Assembly: GCA_018857735.1 (NCBI GenBank)
Contig: JABMCL010002580.1
Location: 614,642-678,641, forward strand
DNA: 64,000 nt
Reading direction: 5' to 3'
From: Alviniconcha marisindica
Taxonomy: Eukaryota; Mollusca; Gastropoda; Provannidae
The notes beneath the pieces were generated by a model. That model saw only the letters and a program-made list of their open reading frames with translations, was not told where the DNA came from and searched no databases. A program made the position numbers and the translations under genes. The first letter of the stretch is position 1. Every line of letters starts with the position of its first letter. Shown piece after piece: positions 40,001 through 46,616 of the stretch.

Positions 40001-43000
40001 CAGTAATGAAGTGGGTTTAAATCGCTTCAGTCAAATCTCTGTGTGTGCCCCTTTCCTTTACTGGCGAGCAGGAAGCAGCCCAAACACCGCGATCAAGCAT
40101 CTAAGTACTTGTTGCCGTCTTTCATTTGACTTTTTTTTATCTTCATCTTTTGCTTCTTTCTTCTTTTGTTATTTCTGTTTTGTTTGTTTTTGTTTCATTT
40201 TTGTTGTTGTTTTGTTTCAAACAGCTACATTAGTGCATGTGGTTTGTTGGAATTTGACTGCCAGTTTAGGAACTTGTTAAAAACTTTTGATTTGATGTCC
40301 AGGGGCTTAATGCAGAAAAGGCATAGCTTCTCGTTCCTTTGTTGCGAGTGACGCGTTTGTGTTTTTGTGGTTTTTCATTTGTGTTTTGATGTTGAAGTTT
40401 GGTTCATAAAACATTTGTTTAAAAAATCTGTTTCATACGTAATAGTAGTTGGCTAGACTCATTTGTTAACTACTCATACTTGACGGTGGTTGGTTAGATG
40501 ATTCTGATAACTTCATGTTTGATAGGCTCTGATAACTTCATGTTTGATAGGTTGGTTAGATGATTCTGATAATTTCATGTTTGATAGGTTGGCTATATGA
40601 TTCTGATAATTTCATGTTTGATAGGTTGGTTAGATGCATGATAGGTTGGTTAGGTGATTGGGATTATTTCATACTTAATAGTGGCTGCTTAACTTTTAGT
40701 ACTTGATGGTAGCTGGATATAAAAGATCCAAAATCGTAAACGGTTCAAAAGAATGCTTTGTTAGGACAAAACGCAACATGTTTTGGTTAACTTTGGTGGC
40801 TGGTTAACTTTCAATACTAGATGGTGGCTGGTTTATTTTTCAAACTTGATGGTGGCTGGTTTATTTTTCATACTTGATGGTGGCTGGTTTGCAGGATGGC
40901 CAATGAAAAACTGGGCAACAAGATCAGGTAACAGTGTTTTTATTGTTTGGAGAGAAAAATTGAAAAAAAGCAAATAAACAACAACAAAGCAAGAGTAGTT
41001 AGTTCTTGGATTCTAACTATATCCCGACAACAGCACAAGATTACCTAAGATTGGAAGGGCAAAAGTGAAATGCAAAATGTTCACTCAAATTATAGAAAGT
41101 TGTGCATTTACAATTATCAGAGACATGTTCTGATTGTGGTTGTAGCAATAGTAAACTCTCCCTTCTTTTGCAGATTATTGTGCCTGTTCAAAATGTTTGT
41201 AGAATTCATAATACCACCTCCAACCCCCATCTCCAAAACACGCACGCTCGCACACACGCACGCACGCATGCATGCACATACACCCATATATATATATATA
41301 TGGCCAGTGGAGATAAACTGATACTATATCAGTATATTAATTGCTAATTCTGTTAATTACTTCCTCTTTTTTGTAAGAAAAAAAGTTGGAATTATTTATA
41401 TATATATTCATATTTTCAAGCATACCAGGCAGAATGGTTGTATAAAAACTATTTTCTTTTTTCTTCCAGGGAGCAAAGCAAAGCCATCATGGGTCTGACC
41501 AGTGAAAAAGAGTACGTATCATGATGCTTTTGCTGTCTGCAAGTGATTTATGAACACCGTGCATTTGATTTGCCATGCTTGTGTGGACAGTGTGCAACTA
41601 GGTTAGGTTTTGTTGGGCAAGGACTCTGTGCCTTGGGGAGAAAACAGCCACAAGGCTTTCATTTCCTCAGGAAACGCAGAGCTGTGTGAATGTTGACTGG
41701 CAGAAGAGATGAGAGCTTTGTTGACTAGCAGGAGAGATGAGAGCTTTGTTGACTGGCAGGAGAGATGAGAGCTTTGTTGACTGGCAGGAGAGATGAGGGC
41801 TTTGTTGACTGGCAGGAGAGATGAGAGCTTTGTTGACTGGCAGGAGAGATGAGAGCTTTGTTGACTGGCAGGAGAGATGAGAGCTTTGTTGACTGGCAGG
41901 AAAGATGAGGGCTTTGTTGACTGGTAGGAATTTGAAAAGATCAGAGCTTTGTTGACTGGCAGGAGAGATGAGAGCTTTGTTGACTGGCAGGAGAGATCAG
42001 AGTTTTGTTGACTGGCAGGAAAAATGAGGGCTTTGTTGACTGGCAGGAATTTGGAAAGATCAGAGCTTTGTTGACTGGCAGGAGAGATCAGAGCTTTGTT
42101 GACTGTGTGTGTATGTGTGTGCAGGGTGTTGTGTGTTACTGTTGCCTACATACAGCTGTGTGTGTCTGCAGGATGTTGATGGACCACGTCCAGAAGCTGG
42201 AGAAGCAGAACAACAAGCTGAGGTTGGAGCTGGAAGACAGACAAGCCGACGGAGATAAACTCAGGGTACAGTCAGCCCCCCTCTGTTCCCTCACCATTCC
42301 TGTCATGTGATGACACTGGGTGGATTATTGTGTCAGACCTCGCTACCGCCCTATTCCTCATCAGCAGCCCCAGACTAGGGTTCTGTCCTTGCTGTGTTTT
42401 AATTTCCGACAGAAGACTGTTGGTCCTGCGTTTGTGTTTGTCTGCGAAGGAATTTGATTTGTTTGAGAATTGATGGTGCTGGGCAAGATGTGCAGTGCTT
42501 TGTAAAAAAGATTGGCCACAAATGGGTCCAAGCAGCACTGTTCCAAGTACATCGCTGATGCCACTGGTCTTACTGTGATGTTCTTGGTTGCACAGCAGTC
42601 AGATGTTGGCAGTTTTGATGAAGCCAGTTTTTAGCATGTTTTGTGTCTGGGCTTTTGTATTCTAATGTGGTTGGAATCATTGGTGTAAGCAGCTCATGGA
42701 ATAGCACGTGGTCAATTTTCCGTGGAACACTTTTCCATCTATTCAGCAGACGGAATTCCATCAGTTTAGGAGCATTCTCATTCTTGAGTTTATTGATTTT
42801 TTTAATTTATGTCAAGACTGTTTGAAAATCTGATGTCTGAGGTTGGAAAATGCATTCTTGTGGGAAATGCAAAACATGATTTAAGAGAGAGAAGAAAATT
42901 GAGTGTGATTTTGGTATGATTTTGGCTGTTACAGGCTCTTCAGAGTCACTCGGCACACCAGCAAGTTCTGCTGAACCAGCTCAAAGGACGACTGGAAGAA

Positions 43001-46000
43001 CACGAGTAAGTGACAGACATTTTCTTCCCTTTTTTTTTTCTCGCTCTCCCCCCCACCCCCCCCTCACCCCAAATCCCCCTCCCTTCCAGATTTCTTTGCT
43101 AAATGGTTTGACTGAAAGTGGTAGTGCATTCACCTGAGATGACCTTGATGATTGTGATTATAGGTTAGAGTTGTGAGTTGGGTAGCTGTGGAACACAAGT
43201 AAGTGCCAGACATTTTCTTTCTTTTTTTTCCCTTCTTTTTCCCCCCTCTTTTTTTCCCCATTCAGATTTCTTTGTTAAAAGATTTGACTGAAAGTGGTAG
43301 CGTGCTCAGCAGAGATGTTCTGGACGATAGCAATTGTAGATTAACATTGTGAGTCAGGGTAGCCGTGGTCTAAGCTTGTTTTGCTCATGCAGTAGCTGCA
43401 AGTGGTGGGTGGCCTTGTGGTGCGTTCTGTGCTGTACTTACCAAGCCCTTTGCTTCAAGTCTCAGTCCCTCAGTTGTGGATGAGCCAGTGAAGCAGCCAA
43501 GTAATAACTGGTGAATCATGGACGTGACGCTGTTTGACAGGGTGGAACAGAGCCACGACAAGAAGACCAAGGTGGCCACCATTGAAGACCTGCACCAGCG
43601 CCTCAAGTCCAACATTGAGAGCATCCAGCAGCTTAATACTCAGGTCAGTGGTCTGCTACTGTGCTGTACATTGTGCTCCCAGCACTGCTGTTGTACTGTG
43701 ACACTCCTGGTCTTTGACTGCTGATGTAGCCCTCCTGGTCTTTGACTGCCGCTGTACTGTAACCTGGTCTTTGACTGATGCTGTACTGTAACACTCCTGG
43801 TCTTTTTGACTGCCACTCTACTGTAACACTCCAGGTCTTTCACTGCTGTGCTGCAACACTCCTGGTCTTTGACTGCTGCTGTACTGTAACACTCCTGGTC
43901 TTTGACTGCTGCTGTACTGTAACACTCCTGGTCTTTGACTGCTGTTGTACTGTAACACTCCTGGTCTTTGACTGCTGTTGTACTGTAATACTCCTGGTCT
44001 TTGACTGCCACTGTACTGTAACACTCCTGGTCTTTGACTGCCTGTACTGTAACACTCCTGGTCTTTGCTGTGTCTGAAACACTCCTGGTCTTTGACTGCT
44101 GCTGTACTGTAACACTCCTGGTCTTTGCTGTTGTACTGTAACACTCCTGGTCTTTTGACTGCTGCTGTACTGTAACACTCCTGGTCTTTGCTGTTGTATT
44201 GTAACACTCCTGGTCTTTTGACTGCTGCTGTATTGTAACACTCCTGGTCTTTACTGCTGCTGTACTGTAGCACTCCTGGTCTTTGACTGCCACTGTACTG
44301 TAACACTCCTGGTCTTTGCTGCTGTACGGTAACACTCTGCTGCTGTACTGTAACACTCCTAGTCTCTGGTCACTCCTGTATTGTAATTCTCTTGGCTTTT
44401 GACTACTACTGTACTGTAACGCTACAGTGTGTCGTGTGCCACGGCTGAGGAGCCTGAGTTGACAGTGTGTAATGTGCATCACAGCTGAGTTGACAGTGTG
44501 TGTTGTGTGTCACAGCTGAGTTGACAGTGTGTGTTGTGTGTCACAGCTGAGTTGACTGTGTGTTGTGTGTCACAGCTGAGTTGACAGTGTGTGTTGTGTG
44601 TCACAGCTGAGTTGACTGTGTGTTGTGTGTCACAGCTGAATTGACAGTGTGTGTTGTGTGTCACAGCTGAGTTGACTGTGTGTTGTGTGTCACAGCTGAG
44701 TTGACCGTGTGTGTTGTGTGTCACAGCTGAGTTGACTGTGTGTTGTGTGTCACAGCTGTACTGGTGTGGCACAGTTGACGTGTGTTGTGTGTCACAGCTG
44801 AATTGACCATGTGTGTTGTGTGTCACAGCTGAGTTGACTGTGTGTTGTGTGTCACAGCTGAGTTGACCGTGTGTGTTGTGTGTCACAGCTGAGTTGACTG
44901 TGTGTTGTGTGTCACAGCGTGTTGACAGTGTGTGTTGTGTGTCACAGCTGAGTTGACTGTGTGTTGTGTGTCACAGCTGATTGACAGTGTGTGTTGTGTG
45001 TCACAGCTGAGTTGACTGTGTGTTGTGTGTCACAGCTGAGTTGACTGTGTGTTGTGTGTCACAGCTGATTGACTGTGTGTTGTGTGTCACAGCTGAGTTG
45101 ACTGTGTGTGTGTGTGTCACAGCTAAAGTTGACCATGTGTGTTGTGTGTCACAGCTGAGTTGACCGTGTGTGTTGTGTGTCACAGCTGAGTTGACTGTGT
45201 GTTGTGTGTCACAGCTGAGTTGACCGTGTGTGTTGTGTGTCACAGCTGAGTTGACTGTGTGTTGTGTGTCACAGCTGAGTTGACGTGTGTGTTGTGTGTC
45301 ACAGCTGAGTTGACTGTGTGTTGTGTGTCACAGCTGGTTGACAGTGTGTGTTGTGTGTCACAGCTGAGTTGACGTGTGTGTTGTGTGTCACAGCTGAGTT
45401 GACCGTGTGTGTTGTGTGTCACAGCTGAGTTGACAGTGGGTGTCGTGTGTCACAGCTGAGTTGACCGTGTGTGTTGTGTGTCACAGCTGTGTTGACAGTG
45501 TGTGTTGTGTGTCACAGCTGAGCAGCCTGCAGAAGGACAACACACGGTTACGCAGCGAGCTGGAGCGTGAGATAGCCATGCGACAAAACCTGGAGATGCA
45601 GCTTCAGACCCGTGACCAGACCATCACCAGTCTCCGCAGCCAGATGGACTCGCGCCCTTTACGCTCCAACTCCAGCCCAGCTCATGCTGACCCAGAGAGA
45701 TTGGTGAGTCGGGGAATCAGGGGATGGCTTCCTTTGTCCATCGTCTTCTTTCTGATGTCAGCTTTCTGCCTGTGTTTAAAGAGTTGACAAGCAGTCTGCA
45801 TCCATTATTTGGTGCTGTGTGTTTTCCTTCCCCATTGTGAGAGCTGGGAGGGTATCTGTTACTACTGCTACACCCCAGACTTTCCTGTTCGAAACTGGGA
45901 ATGGTAACAGTTCTGGACACATGCGGCTATAAGCATGTTGCTGTGTGGTGCCGAATGTTCCCCATTATCCTTGCATGCGTGGAAAATGCCTCCACCACAC

Positions 46001-46561
46001 CATCCCCATATATGCCTGATGTAAACCTATATATATGTATAATATGTGTCAGTTTTTATACAATCATAGCCTGTTGCTGTGTGATTCCAGGCCCGTGCGG
46101 CTCTGAGCAAGGCTATGGAAGACACAGGCGTGGCCGATCCCCACAGCTTGGACAAGTCTTACTGGATACAGCGTGTTGGAGAGGTATTTGGGTCTTGAAC
46201 ACTCTCTGTAACTAATATTCTTTTCCACCTGGAACTTCCTGCATCAACTTTATATCAGTCTTCAGCAAGTGTTTGCTTTCTATAATTTTGTTGGTTGGTT
46301 TGTTGAGCCTTTCAGAAAATATATGTCAGTTCAGACTGATTTAACTCCCAATATGACTGAATAGGCTTTGAAGGAGATTACTGTTCAAATTCATGCTATC
46401 ATCATCAGATGAGTTTATTGTAGCAGTGTCATTGCGTCATGTTTGAGGATGTCATCATCACTGAGATATACACTGAAAGCATAGAATAGTTCTTCCACAT
46501 TGTCACTTCCTCAGTTTCTGTTTTGTTAATTAAGAAATGTGTGTGTGTGTGGGTGGGTGCA

Positions 46562-46616
<55 letters not shown>

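Noticed and set aside
43640..44886. 280-codon and 135-codon - strand frames (KDQECYST, THNTHGQLSCDTQ)
   Set aside because: Pure by-products of the 32-bp and 35-bp arrays in introns 29.
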